From assembly GCF_012911925.1 (NCBI RefSeq), contig NZ_JAAXKY010000029.1, forward strand, positions 1-58,082: DNA of 58,082 nt, in the 5' to 3' direction. The notes beneath the pieces are model-generated. The model did not search any database, was not told where the DNA came from, and worked only from the letters and a program-made list of their open reading frames with translations. A program made the translations under genes and the position numbers. This DNA comes from Pseudonocardia xinjiangensis (GTDB lineage: Bacteria > Actinomycetota > Actinomycetes > Mycobacteriales > Pseudonocardiaceae). This document shows positions 8,260 to 16,239 of this stretch, piece after piece; position 1 is the first letter of the stretch; each line of letters begins with the position of its first letter.

Positions 8260-9255
8260 TCACGCCTGCCGGGCACTGCGCCGCTCGGCCTCGATGACCG
8301 GGTCGGTGACGCCGCCTGCCGACGCCCACCTGTCGATGTCCCAGCCGGCCCGGCCCGCGCCCGCCCGGTAGGCGCTGTCGTAGAACTCGAGCACCGCTCC
8401 TCGCGGATCCGGCTCCGCGCGCGCGTCGTCGTAGCGCAGCACGGCGAGGTGACTGCCGCCCCGCTCCACCCAGCCGGCCGCCGGCGGATGCAGCGACTCC
8501 TCCGCCAGCCCTGCGGGCTCCGGCGACGTGTAGGAGTAGAAGGCCGGCTCGGGGAACGTCTCGTCACCGAACCAGAAACCGAAGCTGACCAGCTCCCGGG
8601 AGTAGGCCTCCCGGGTCACCGCGTCCGTCGACGGCGGGTGCTCGACGAGGGCGTCGCCGAACCGGGTGACGGCGACGTCGAAGGTGTGCCAGAAGTGGTG
8701 CACGGGGCTGGTCTTGCCGGAGTAGCCACCGGCGAACTCCTCGAGCAGCAGGTTCACCTGGCTCAGCACCCGCCAGTAGCGGGTCACCGCGACCGTGTCG
8801 TAGCGGGAGTGCTCGGTGTCCTCGGCGAAGGGCCGGTCCGAGTCGGGCAGGTCGAACGGTCGGGGCTGCGCGATCGTGACGTCCGCCCCGACGGCGGACA
8901 GCCCGCGACGTAGCTGTTCGTGGAAGCCGGCGACCGACTGCCCGGCGAGGGGGAACGAGTACCGCCCGCCGGTGGTTGCGGCGACGTCGAGCCGGTGGTC
9001 CAGGAAGTCGAAGTCGATGGTGAAGATCGTGGCGCCGTCGGTCATCGGCCGGGTGGTGATACCGCGGCCGGTGACGTGGAAGGGCACACTCCACCAGTGG
9101 TTGCGGCGCGGGCTCGCCGCCAGCCGGATCTTGCCGACGATCTGGGCGTAACGGTGCAGCGTCGCGCGGGTGTCCTGCCAGTCCGCGTACGGAAGATCAG
9201 GGAACAGTTCCACAGGGACGGCATGCCCGTCCCGGGAGGCGGCCACACCCGTCAC
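8260..9255 (-). CDS. DUF5996 family protein
   Basis: About 331 residues, matching the length and character of the DUF5996 family. The recognisable core is LPYADWQDTRATLHRYAQIVGKIRL, followed by RNHWWSVPFHVTGRGITT, a FDFLDHRLDV segment, and a C-terminal ...FGFWFGDE and FYSYTSPEP region. No catalytic function is established for the family that I can rely on. It is aromatic-rich, with no signal peptide or membrane helix, so probably cytosolic. The start is uncertain: GTG 9255 or GTG 9246; upstream sequence to 9333 does not look coding. A 20-nt dyad at 9292-9311 lies just upstream. Confidence 0.8.
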   Translation of the reverse strand: MTGVAASRDGHAVPVELFPDLPYADWQDTRATLHRYAQIVGKIRLAASPRRNHWWSVPFHVTGRGITTRPMTDGATIFTIDFDFLDHRLDVAATTGGRYSFPLAGQSVAGFHEQLRRGLSAVGADVTIAQPRPFDLPDSDRPFAEDTEHSRYDTVAVTRYWRVLSQVNLLLEEFAGGYSGKTSPVHHFWHTFDVAVTRFGDALVEHPPSTDAVTREAYSRELVSFGFWFGDETFPEPAFYSYTSPEPAGLAEESLHPPAAGWVERGGSHLAVLRYDDARAEPDPRGAVLEFYDSAYRAGAGRAGWDIDRWASAGGVTDPVIEAERRSARQA

Positions 9256-9291
9256 ATGGACACATATCGCTGAAAAACGGCTGGTGGAACA

Positions 9292-9311
9292 GCGACATGT
9301 GACCATGTCGC
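9292..9311. promoter_or_regulatory. Operator-like palindrome upstream of the DUF5996 gene
   Basis: GCGACATG (9292-9299) and CATGTCGC (9304-9311) form a perfect 8-bp dyad around a TGAC spacer. It lies 37 nt upstream of the presumed start at 9255 and just after the stop of the amidohydrolase gene. The short symmetric form suits a dimeric repressor site better than a terminator (no T-tract). Confidence 0.55.
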
Positions 9312-9329
9312 GCCAGGAGCGGGTCGCTC

Positions 9330-10964
9330 TCACCCGGCCAGGTGCACCACCCGGCCGTCCACCACCGTGGCCTCTGGCGACAGGCTCAGCAGTTCGTCCA
9401 GCTCACGGGTGAACGGGTCGGCGGGGTAGGCGACCAGATCGGCCGGGGCGCCCGGCACGAGGGTCCCGGTGGCACCGCCGCCGAGCAGCCGGGCCCCCGC
9501 GGTGGTGTAGAGGTGCAACGCCTCGGTCCGGCTGATGGCGTGACCCGCACCGAGCAACCCGGCCGGCGTCCGGCGGGTGACCATGCCGTACACCCCCCGC
9601 AGCGGGTCGAGCGGACCGATCGGGTGGTCGGTACCCGCGCTGATGCGCACGCCCGCGTCCATCAGCTCCCGCAGCGGGAACATCTCCGCCACCCGGTCGG
9701 CGCCCCAGGCAGCCACCAGCGGCTCGGCCAACCCCTCGAGCAGCGCCTGCTGCACGGTGACGGGGATTCCCAGCTCGGCCGCGTCGGCGATCCGGTCACC
9801 CATGAGACCGCCGTGCTCGACCACGAGCATCCCCGGCGGGAGCGGCCCGGTCCGGCTCTTCACCACCCGCACCGCGTCGAGCAGCAGCGCCACGGCACGA
9901 TCGCCGAAAGCGTGCACGCCGGTCGGCCAACCCCGCCGCACCGCCACGGCCAGCACGTGGGTCAGAGCGTCGAGGTCCCACATCAGCTCGCCGCGGTAGC
10001 CGGGCCGGTCGACGTACGGCTGCTCCAGCGCGCCGGCCTCCACACCCCCGTCGAGCACCATCTTCAGGCCCCACACCCGCACCAGCCCGGCGCCCACGCG
10101 CGGCCGGACGTCCTCGGCCTCGAGCCCGTCGAGGTAGGCGTCCATCGACCCGGCGGCCTCGATCGCGGCCGGCGTGGTCCAGATCATCGCGTGGCTGCGG
10201 ACCGACAGGCGCCCGGCCGCCTCGGCGCTGAGGTAGGCCTGCCATTCCTGCGGGGTGACGGCCGGGTCGCGCACCGTGCCGATGCCGTGCGCCCCGTACT
10301 CGGCCGCCGCCCGGGCCAGGCCGTCCGCGAGCAGTGGGACGGGCGTCGGTGGCAGCACCCGGCCGGCGAGCTCCAGTGCCGTGTCCTGCACCCATCCGGT
10401 CGGGCGCCCCGCCGCGTCGCGCGCGATGAAGCCGCCCGGCAGGTCGGCGGTGTCGGGCCCGATGCCCGCCAGGCGCAGCCCCTCCGAGTTGAGCACGCCG
10501 TTGTGCCCGCCACGCAGGACGAGCACCGGGTGGTCGGTGGTGGCGCTGTCCAGCTCCGCCGCCGTCGGCAGCCTGCGCTCCGCCAGCCGCACCTCGTGCC
10601 AGTCGGCGGCAGTGACGATCCAGCTTCCCGACGGCGTGTGGGCGGCGCGCTGCCGGATCAGCTCGATGAACTCCGGGATGTCCCGGGCCCGGGACACCGG
10701 CACCCCGAGGACGTTGCGGGCCGCGAACATCAGATGGTTGTGGGTGTCGACGAACGCCGGGAGCACGACGAGGCCGGGGTCGTCGAGCACCGTGGTCTCC
10801 GGTCCGACCAGGTCGGCCAGGCCGTCCCACTCGCCCAGGCCCCTGCTCCGCGCGACGATCCGGCCCTGCCGGATCGCGACGCCCGTTGCGAGCGGAGCGG
10901 CGGGATCCATCGTGTGCACGGTGCCGGCCCGCACCACGAGATCGGCGGCCTTCGCGTCTGCCAT
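9330..10964 (-). CDS. YtcJ-like amidohydrolase
   Basis: 544-residue metal-dependent amidohydrolase of the YtcJ/DUF-type subfamily, which hydrolyses amide or imine bonds with one or two metals. The composite beta-sandwich plus TIM-barrel arrangement is visible: ADLVVRAGTVHTMD at the N-terminus, the HxH metal pair in FVDTHNHL (about residue 75), GVHAFGD, VVEHGG, the terminal aspartate in AGTDHPIGP, and the closing strand ADLVAYPADP...TVVDGRVVH. Length is normal for the subfamily. Substrate unknown. Same direction as the DUF5996 gene, with 74 nt between stop and next start. Confidence 0.9.
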   Translation of the reverse strand: MADAKAADLVVRAGTVHTMDPAAPLATGVAIRQGRIVARSRGLGEWDGLADLVGPETTVLDDPGLVVLPAFVDTHNHLMFAARNVLGVPVSRARDIPEFIELIRQRAAHTPSGSWIVTAADWHEVRLAERRLPTAAELDSATTDHPVLVLRGGHNGVLNSEGLRLAGIGPDTADLPGGFIARDAAGRPTGWVQDTALELAGRVLPPTPVPLLADGLARAAAEYGAHGIGTVRDPAVTPQEWQAYLSAEAAGRLSVRSHAMIWTTPAAIEAAGSMDAYLDGLEAEDVRPRVGAGLVRVWGLKMVLDGGVEAGALEQPYVDRPGYRGELMWDLDALTHVLAVAVRRGWPTGVHAFGDRAVALLLDAVRVVKSRTGPLPPGMLVVEHGGLMGDRIADAAELGIPVTVQQALLEGLAEPLVAAWGADRVAEMFPLRELMDAGVRISAGTDHPIGPLDPLRGVYGMVTRRTPAGLLGAGHAISRTEALHLYTTAGARLLGGGATGTLVPGAPADLVAYPADPFTRELDELLSLSPEATVVDGRVVHLAG

Positions 10965-10999
10965 GACCCCTGCCTACCCCGACCGCGGCCTCATCGGCG

Positions 11000-11311
11000 T
11001 CAGGCAGGCGGCTCGCCGCGCGCCTCGACCACCACCTCGTGCCAGGAAATCGCGCTCTCGCCCTCCTGCAGGCCCTCCATGCGGGTGCGGGTCTCGGCGA
11101 ACGCGCCCTCCTCGTGCCAGGCCTGCCAGTCCGCGCGGCTCTGCCACGTGCCGACGACCACGCGCTTGTTCTGCCCGTCGAGCGGGATGAGCAGCTGGCC
11201 ACCCACCCATCCCGGGCGGCCCCGTGCGGCTGCCAGCCGCTCCCGCATCGCTGCGTCCCACTCCGGTTCGGAGCCGCGTTCGAGCGTCACTTCCGTGATG
11301 ACGGTCATCAT
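11000..11311 (-). CDS. Antibiotic-biosynthesis-monooxygenase (ABM) domain protein
   Basis: About 103 residues of a dimeric ferredoxin-like ABM fold: an N-terminal strand TVITEVTLERGSEPEW, a central GWVGGQLL...VVVGTWQSRADWQAWHEEGAF, and a terminal strand AISWHEVVVE. Members oxidise aromatic or quinol substrates without cofactor, or simply bind them. The ATG at 11311 (or 11308) has AAGGGGAA upstream; sequence further upstream in the same frame to 11512 is low-complexity and unlikely to be translated. It ends 35 nt before the amidohydrolase start and may be co-transcribed with it. Confidence 0.82.
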   Translation of the reverse strand: MMTVITEVTLERGSEPEWDAAMRERLAAARGRPGWVGGQLLIPLDGQNKRVVVGTWQSRADWQAWHEEGAFAETRTRMEGLQEGESAISWHEVVVEARGEPPA

Positions 11312-11505
11312 GTCGACCAGTTCCCCTTCCGCGTGGTGACGCACCAGGGTTTCCCGCGGCACTCGATCCCACTCACACGAACGGCTCCGGGGCGGCGACG
11401 GGGGGTAACGCCCCCGGTCCACAGCCGAGTTCCCCCGGTAGAGCTTTTCCGAGTCCGGCGCCGCCGCCGGGGGACAACGGTGCGCCCGCCCGAGTAGGAG
11501 CGGTG
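11312..11505. promoter_or_regulatory. Divergent intergenic region, ABM / M23 lipoprotein
   Basis: 194 nt between divergent genes. TAGGAG at 11495-11500 is the Shine-Dalgarno for the lipoprotein. No clear operator palindrome was found. Confidence 0.4.
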
Positions 11506-12750
11506 ATGGCACCGTCGCGGCGTGGAACGGCAGTGGCCGGGTTGCTGGCCGCCGGGGCGATGGTCATCACGGGGTGCGTCGCAGCACCGGAGCCCGCCGA
11601 GCCCGGCGTGATCCCCACCACCAGCCCGATCAGCGGCGAAACGCGGACGACCACCACGGCCACCGCGCTCACGCCGCTGCTCGTCACGGCCCGAGGGCCC
11701 GTGGTGCCGTTCACCGGCTCCGACGGCAAGGTCATCGTCACCTACGAGCTGGCGCTGGAGAACACCACACCGCTCACGTTGACCCCGACGAAGGTCGAGG
11801 TGCTCGCCCCGTCCGGGGCGGTTCTCCAGACCCTCGACCAGGCCCAGGCCGCGGCGGCGCTCGCCCAGCCCACGAAGCGCGGGGGCGTCCAGCAGCTCAC
11901 CGAAGCGCAGACGGCCACGCTGTACGTCACGCTGGAGTTCGGCGCCCGGCCCGACGTCCCCGACCGCCTCGACAACCGGATCACCGTCTCCGCCCCAGGG
12001 CTGCCAGCCGGAACGGCAACGGCGGGCCCGGTTCCCGTCACCGTCTCCCCGTTCCCGCCGCCCGTCCTGGGCCCGCCGTTGGAACCCGGCACCCGCTACG
12101 TCGCCGCCGACAGCTGCTGCGACTCCCCGCGACATCGCCGGGCGCCGCTACCGATCGACAACCGGGTGTGGCTCGCTCAGCGGTTCGCCGTGGACTGGGA
12201 GCAGCTCGACGACCGGAACCGCACCGTCACCGGGGAGAACCCGGCGGACCCCGCCGACTACACGATCTACGGCAAGCGCACGATCGCGGCCGCCGACGGC
12301 ACCGTCGTCCACGTGGAGAACGGCCTGCCCGACCAGAAGCCCGGTGCGCTCCCCGCCACCACCAGCCCCGCGCAGGCCGACGGGAACAGCGTCGTCATCG
12401 ACATCGGCGGCGGGCTCCACATGTTGTACGCGCACATGCAGAACGGCTCCATCGTCGTCAACGAAGGACAACGGGTCACCCGGGGCGAGCAGCTCGGGCT
12501 GGTCGGGAACTCCGGCAACACCTCGGCGCCACACCTGCACTTCCACGTGATGGACGGGCCGTCGCCGCTCACCTCCGAAGGCGTGCCCTACACGATCGAC
12601 TCGTTCGCGACCACCGGGGAGATCACCTCCACCGCAGCCTTCGACGAGCTGGAGAACACCACGCGCCCCCTGCCCGTCCGGCCCCTCCCGGGCGACGGCC
12701 GGCACCGGGACCAGATGCCGCTGGACCGCGTGCTCGTGACCTTCTCCTGA
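11506..12750 (+). CDS. Lipoprotein with M23 peptidase domain lacking one zinc ligand
   Basis: About 414 residues. An N-terminal signal ends in the lipobox VITGC (Cys about residue 24), so the protein should be tethered to the outer membrane face. The middle, about residues 45-200, is a beta-rich domain. The C-terminal 180 residues match M23 (LytM-type) peptidases: VVIDIGGGLHMLYAHMQNG, GEQLGLVGNSGN and the HLHFHV motif. In classical M23 enzymes the first zinc ligands form H-x(3)-D; here the equivalent reads RFAVDW, with the aspartate present but the histidine replaced by arginine. It may be a non-enzymatic cell-wall binder or an atypical subgroup. Confidence 0.85.
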   Translation: MAPSRRGTAVAGLLAAGAMVITGCVAAPEPAEPGVIPTTSPISGETRTTTTATALTPLLVTARGPVVPFTGSDGKVIVTYELALENTTPLTLTPTKVEVLAPSGAVLQTLDQAQAAAALAQPTKRGGVQQLTEAQTATLYVTLEFGARPDVPDRLDNRITVSAPGLPAGTATAGPVPVTVSPFPPPVLGPPLEPGTRYVAADSCCDSPRHRRAPLPIDNRVWLAQRFAVDWEQLDDRNRTVTGENPADPADYTIYGKRTIAAADGTVVHVENGLPDQKPGALPATTSPAQADGNSVVIDIGGGLHMLYAHMQNGSIVVNEGQRVTRGEQLGLVGNSGNTSAPHLHFHVMDGPSPLTSEGVPYTIDSFATTGEITSTAAFDELENTTRPLPVRPLPGDGRHRDQMPLDRVLVTFS

Positions 12751-12833
12751 CCCGCCTTGCGGCCGCCCGCGGGGGCAGGCGCTGAAGATCGTGACAGCGA
12801 TTGTGGCGATGCCTCGCGCGTAGGATGTGGGGA

Positions 12834-13072
12834 AACCGCGGGCTCATGAAGTTCGTGATCAACGCCGACACGGACGAGATCCTCGGCGCCCCGCTCCTCC
12901 GCATCGACGCGCAGGAGATCATCAATACGGTCCGCTGTCGCCGTGCGGCACGGCGTCACGCGGCCGCGCTCTGCGATGCGATCGACACCCACCCCAGCCC
13001 TACCGAAGCGTTCGACAGCGTTCGACGAGGCGCTCGTCACCCTGGTTCCGGCCGACGAGCCGCAGGTCGGCA
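12834..13072 (+). pseudogene. Remnant of a pyridine-nucleotide-disulfide oxidoreductase (C-terminal dimerisation domain)
   Basis: A decayed fragment of the Pyr_redox_dim domain found at the C-terminus of mercuric-reductase-like flavoproteins. In one frame GLMKFVINADTDEILGAP is followed by DAQEIINTV. The match then jumps frame to VRHGVT (from 12943), returns for AALCDAIDTHPSPTEAF, and shifts again to DEALVTLVPADE. The last shift sits on a 10-nt tandem duplication (GCGTTCGACA 13008-13017, GCGTTCGACG 13018-13027), so slippage is the likely cause. The FAD- and NAD-binding domains that should precede it are absent. Confidence 0.78.
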
Positions 13073-13145
13073 CCGCGACCCCCGGAGAGGATCCCACGTC
13101 CATGACGGAGCAGGAGCCGGCCCGGCCGCCGTCGGTGGTCAACCC

Positions 13146-13457
13146 ATGAGCCTGGACCACCATGACTTCCTGCAGCTGAGCAGGATTGCAGAATCAGTGC
13201 GAAGAAGTGATCCCGAACTGGCTCGCACACTCGCTGCGCCGATGGGGCCACAGCGTTCTTCGTGGCAGATCATCGCCTACGTCACACTGTTCTCTTCTGC
13301 AATACTGTTGGCGACGGGGCTGGCGATCGGTGCTGCCCTACCTGCCGCGGCAGGAGGGATTGTCCTGATCACGATCTATCCGTTTCTTCTGATCAAGGAG
13401 AAGAAGCGATCACATCACAGGAACGCTCGATCGAAACGGAACCGGCCGGGGACGTGA
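13146..13457 (+). CDS. DUF3040-like small membrane protein
   Basis: 103 residues. The N-terminal cytoplasmic helix (LSRIAESVRRSDPELARTLA) resembles the start of DUF3040 proteins. It is followed by one or two close hydrophobic segments (IIAYVTLFSSAILLATGLAI and LPAAAGGIVLITIYPFLLI) and a basic tail. Function unknown. The start at 13146 overlaps a short upstream frame by ATGA; no strong Shine-Dalgarno is visible. It lies 40 nt before the LPG-synthase-like gene, possibly the same transcript. Confidence 0.6.
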   Translation: MSLDHHDFLQLSRIAESVRRSDPELARTLAAPMGPQRSSWQIIAYVTLFSSAILLATGLAIGAALPAAAGGIVLITIYPFLLIKEKKRSHHRNARSKRNRPGT

Positions 13458-13497
13458 CCAGAGGCAACGACCAGCAGACGACGCCGGCACGGCGCTG

Positions 13498-14553
13498 ATG
13501 CTCAAAAAGCATTGGCAGACGATCGCGCACTGGGTGGTCGTGGGCGTGGCGATCGGCTATCTGGCCTGGCTGGTGCCCGGACTGGCTTCGGAGGCCAGCA
13601 CCGCCATCGGACAGCTGGACCACCTGCGGTGGGGGTGGTTCCTGGTCGCGGTCGTGTGTGGGCTCGCGCCGCTCGTCCTCTACGGCGAACTGCACCGGCA
13701 GCTCCTCCGGGTGGGCGGGAGCACCCTGCCGTTCACCACGGTGCAGGGCATCAACTTCGTCGAGAACGCCGTGTCCACCACGGTGCCCGTCGTCGGGGGC
13801 GCCGGTGCCATCGTCTATGCGATCGACCAGTTGCGACGCCGCGGGATCGACTCGGCACTGGCCTCCTGGTCGGTGCTCATGGCCGGGGTGCTCGCCACGC
13901 TCTGCCTGCTGGTGATGGGTGTACTCGGGCTGGGCCTGTCCGGCCACGTCCCGATCGCCCTCGCCGCGGTGCTCGCCGCGGTGATCATCCTGGGCTCCAT
14001 CGGCGCGTGGAAGGTGGTCACGCATCCCGCCGTGCTGCGGAACACCCTGCACCTGGCGGTGATGCTGGCCCGCTGGATTCCCGGGGTGTGCCACACGTGC
14101 CGGGATACCTGGACGGTGCGCGCCGACGAGGTCGCCCAGCGGCTGTCCACCCGGATCACGCTCCTGCAACCGAGCGTCGGCCAGTGGCTCGGCCTCACCG
14201 CGCTGGCGGCGTCCACGTGGGTGCTGGACTTCCTGAGCCTGGCTGCCAGTGTCGCCTCGGTGGGCGCCCCGGTGCCCTGGGGAGTGCTCCTGGTGGGCTT
14301 CCTGCTCGTGCAGGGCAGCATCGCTCTGCAGATCTCTCCCGGTGGTGCCGGCCTGGCCGAGACGAGCCTGCTCGCGGCGCTGGTCACCTCCGGTGTCGCC
14401 GCCGGTCCGGCGGCGGCGAGCGTGCTGATCTACCGGTCCATCACGTGGCTGGGTCTCGCGATGCTGGGCTGGATCGTGTACGCGTTCTGGATCCACACCG
14501 CCCCGCTCCACCTCCACCGGCACGCACCCGAACTCAGCGAGGCACGCAGCTGA
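13498..14553 (+). CDS. Lysylphosphatidylglycerol synthase transmembrane-domain (UPF0104) protein
   Basis: 351-residue polytopic membrane protein with about 8 hydrophobic segments and the features of the LPG_synthase_TM/AglD family: an early LDHLRWGWFLVA, INFVENAVSTTVPVVGGAG, and late GFLLVQGSIALQISPGGAGLAETSL. In MprF this domain flips or synthesises modified lipids; stand-alone members lack the GNAT synthase domain, as here. Role likely lipid transport or modification, unproven. Ends 3 nt before the convergent uracil-DNA-glycosylase-like gene. Confidence 0.85.
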   Translation: MLKKHWQTIAHWVVVGVAIGYLAWLVPGLASEASTAIGQLDHLRWGWFLVAVVCGLAPLVLYGELHRQLLRVGGSTLPFTTVQGINFVENAVSTTVPVVGGAGAIVYAIDQLRRRGIDSALASWSVLMAGVLATLCLLVMGVLGLGLSGHVPIALAAVLAAVIILGSIGAWKVVTHPAVLRNTLHLAVMLARWIPGVCHTCRDTWTVRADEVAQRLSTRITLLQPSVGQWLGLTALAASTWVLDFLSLAASVASVGAPVPWGVLLVGFLLVQGSIALQISPGGAGLAETSLLAALVTSGVAAGPAAASVLIYRSITWLGLAMLGWIVYAFWIHTAPLHLHRHAPELSEARS

Positions 14554-14556
14554 CGG

Positions 14557-15213
14557 TCAGCGGATGACGGCCGCGACGTCGCGATAGGCGCTCTCCCGGT
14601 GCTCGGCACGGGCACGCCGCACCTCGGGGTCGCGGTGGAACAGCGCCTGACGGCCGGGATGGAACGTCGCGACCACCTTCTCGACCCGGCGGGCCGGCAC
14701 CGGGTGCCGCCTGGCCAGGCGCTCCCAGCCGGCTCGGGCGTGGGCTCCCTGCAGGAACACCACGCGGATGTCGGGCATGAGCTCGATGAGCTGCACCAGC
14801 GGTGCCACGCCCGCGTCCAGCTGGGCCGCCCCGGGAGCGGCGTTGATGTACCAGGGGTAGGCGTTCCACGGCGTGATGTCCGCAGCCCCGATGCCGACGT
14901 CCGTGAACATCTGCAACTGCCGCTCGGCAGTCGGGTCGTCGTTCTCGATGCACAGGAACCCTGACCCCGCCCCGTCCCGGGTGGCCGGCCCGGGGTCGCG
15001 CAGGATGCTGAGCACGCGGGCCGTGGTGCCGCCGTGGAGCGGAGCGACGTGGGGCAGCCAGCCGCGCGCATCACCGCGCAGGGCGTCGACCATCTCGTTG
15101 ATGGGACGCACGTGCGGGGCATAGCGGCCGGCCTCCTGGGCCGCCCGGAAGGCAGGATCGGCCATTCTCCTCGGCATCGCGGCAGCATGCCCGATCAGCT
15201 GGGCGAGCGGCAC
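14557..15213 (-). CDS. Uracil-DNA-glycosylase-superfamily protein
   Basis: 218-residue soluble protein. The UDG fold is suggested by SILRDPGPAT, SGFLCIENDDPTAERQ, the segment ADITPWNAYPW and a C-terminal histidine motif ATFHPGRQALF, in the order motif 1 then motif 2. It is not one of the well-characterised families 1, 4 or 5, so uracil excision is likely but unproven; it may act on other damaged bases. Divergent from the streptogramin-lyase-like gene. Confidence 0.75.
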   Translation of the reverse strand: MPLAQLIGHAAAMPRRMADPAFRAAQEAGRYAPHVRPINEMVDALRGDARGWLPHVAPLHGGTTARVLSILRDPGPATRDGAGSGFLCIENDDPTAERQLQMFTDVGIGAADITPWNAYPWYINAAPGAAQLDAGVAPLVQLIELMPDIRVVFLQGAHARAGWERLARRHPVPARRVEKVVATFHPGRQALFHRDPEVRRARAEHRESAYRDVAAVIR

Positions 15214-15292
15214 GGCGTATTGCCGCGACAGCGACGACGTCGCTCCGCTCTACTGCACGCGGCGATTGTCGAACGGCGAAGGAGAATGCTTC

Positions 15293-16189
15293 GTGCCGAA
15301 GGCTGATTTCATCAGGACGATCACCCGCACACCGGTGGGTGCGCCGGGCAGCGGCCCGTACGCGGTGGTCGTCGACCCGCAGGACGCCACCTGGACCACG
15401 CTCGTCCACTCCGGCCAGGTCGCCCGGCTGCCCGCCGCCGGGCCGGTCGAGATCCACGATCTCGGCAACCCGGCCTGCCGCCCGTCGCAGGTGACGATGG
15501 GGCCGGACGGGGCGCTGTGGGTCACCCGCAACGGCGACGACCGCATCGACCGCATCTCCGCCGACGGAACCCGCGGGAGCTTCGCCGTCCCCGACGGAGC
15601 CGGGCCGTACGGCCTCACCACCGGACCCGACGGGGCGCTGTGGTTCACGGCGCTGGGCGCCGGGGCCATCGGCCGCCTCGACCTCGACGGGAACGTGTCC
15701 ATGACCGTGCTGCCCGGCGGCGGGGCGCCCGCGATGATCACAGCGGGTCCGGACGGCGCGCTGTGGTTCACGCTCAACCGGTCGGGCGCACTCGGACGCA
15801 TCGACGTCGACCGGGACATCACCCTGCACCGGCTACCCGATCCCGCCTGCGGGCCCGTCGGCATCACCGCCGACACGGCCGCGATCTGGTTCGTCGAGAT
15901 CGACGCCGGGCGCGTCGGCCGCATGTCACCTGCCGGAGATCTCCAGGAGTTCGACCTGCCGGACCGCTCGGCGCGGCCCCACGCCATCACCTCCGACCGC
16001 GCCGGTGGCCGCTGGGTCACGCTCTGGTCCGGCCACTCGGCGGCGCGCATCACCGAACGCGGTGAGATCGCGGAGCTCCACACATTTCACGACGGCGACG
16101 AGCCGCACGGCATCGCCATGGCCGCGGACGGCTCGGTCCTGGTGGCTCTGGAGAGCGGAGACATCGCACGCCTGCACCCCGGCCGCTGA
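15293..16189 (+). CDS. vgb: Virginiamycin B lyase (Vgb) family protein
   Basis: 298 residues forming a seven-bladed beta-propeller made of repeated GPDGALWFT-type motifs (about residues 75, 117, 160). Vgb linearises streptogramin B antibiotics by C-O lyase chemistry needing Mg. The C-terminal blades keep family residues: RPHAITSDRAGG, an acidic/His EPHGIAMAADGS and ALESGDIAR. The GTG at 15293 has AAGGAGAA upstream at 15279-15286 and is preferred over ATG 15266. Chromosomal actinobacterial homologues can be true lyases or have other roles; resistance is an inference. Confidence 0.85.
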   Translation: MPKADFIRTITRTPVGAPGSGPYAVVVDPQDATWTTLVHSGQVARLPAAGPVEIHDLGNPACRPSQVTMGPDGALWVTRNGDDRIDRISADGTRGSFAVPDGAGPYGLTTGPDGALWFTALGAGAIGRLDLDGNVSMTVLPGGGAPAMITAGPDGALWFTLNRSGALGRIDVDRDITLHRLPDPACGPVGITADTAAIWFVEIDAGRVGRMSPAGDLQEFDLPDRSARPHAITSDRAGGRWVTLWSGHSAARITERGEIAELHTFHDGDEPHGIAMAADGSVLVALESGDIARLHPGR

Positions 16190-16239
16190 CGCCCCCGTGT
16201 GCGCGAAATCGGTCGCCCCGGGAACGCGGGGGCGTCAGG

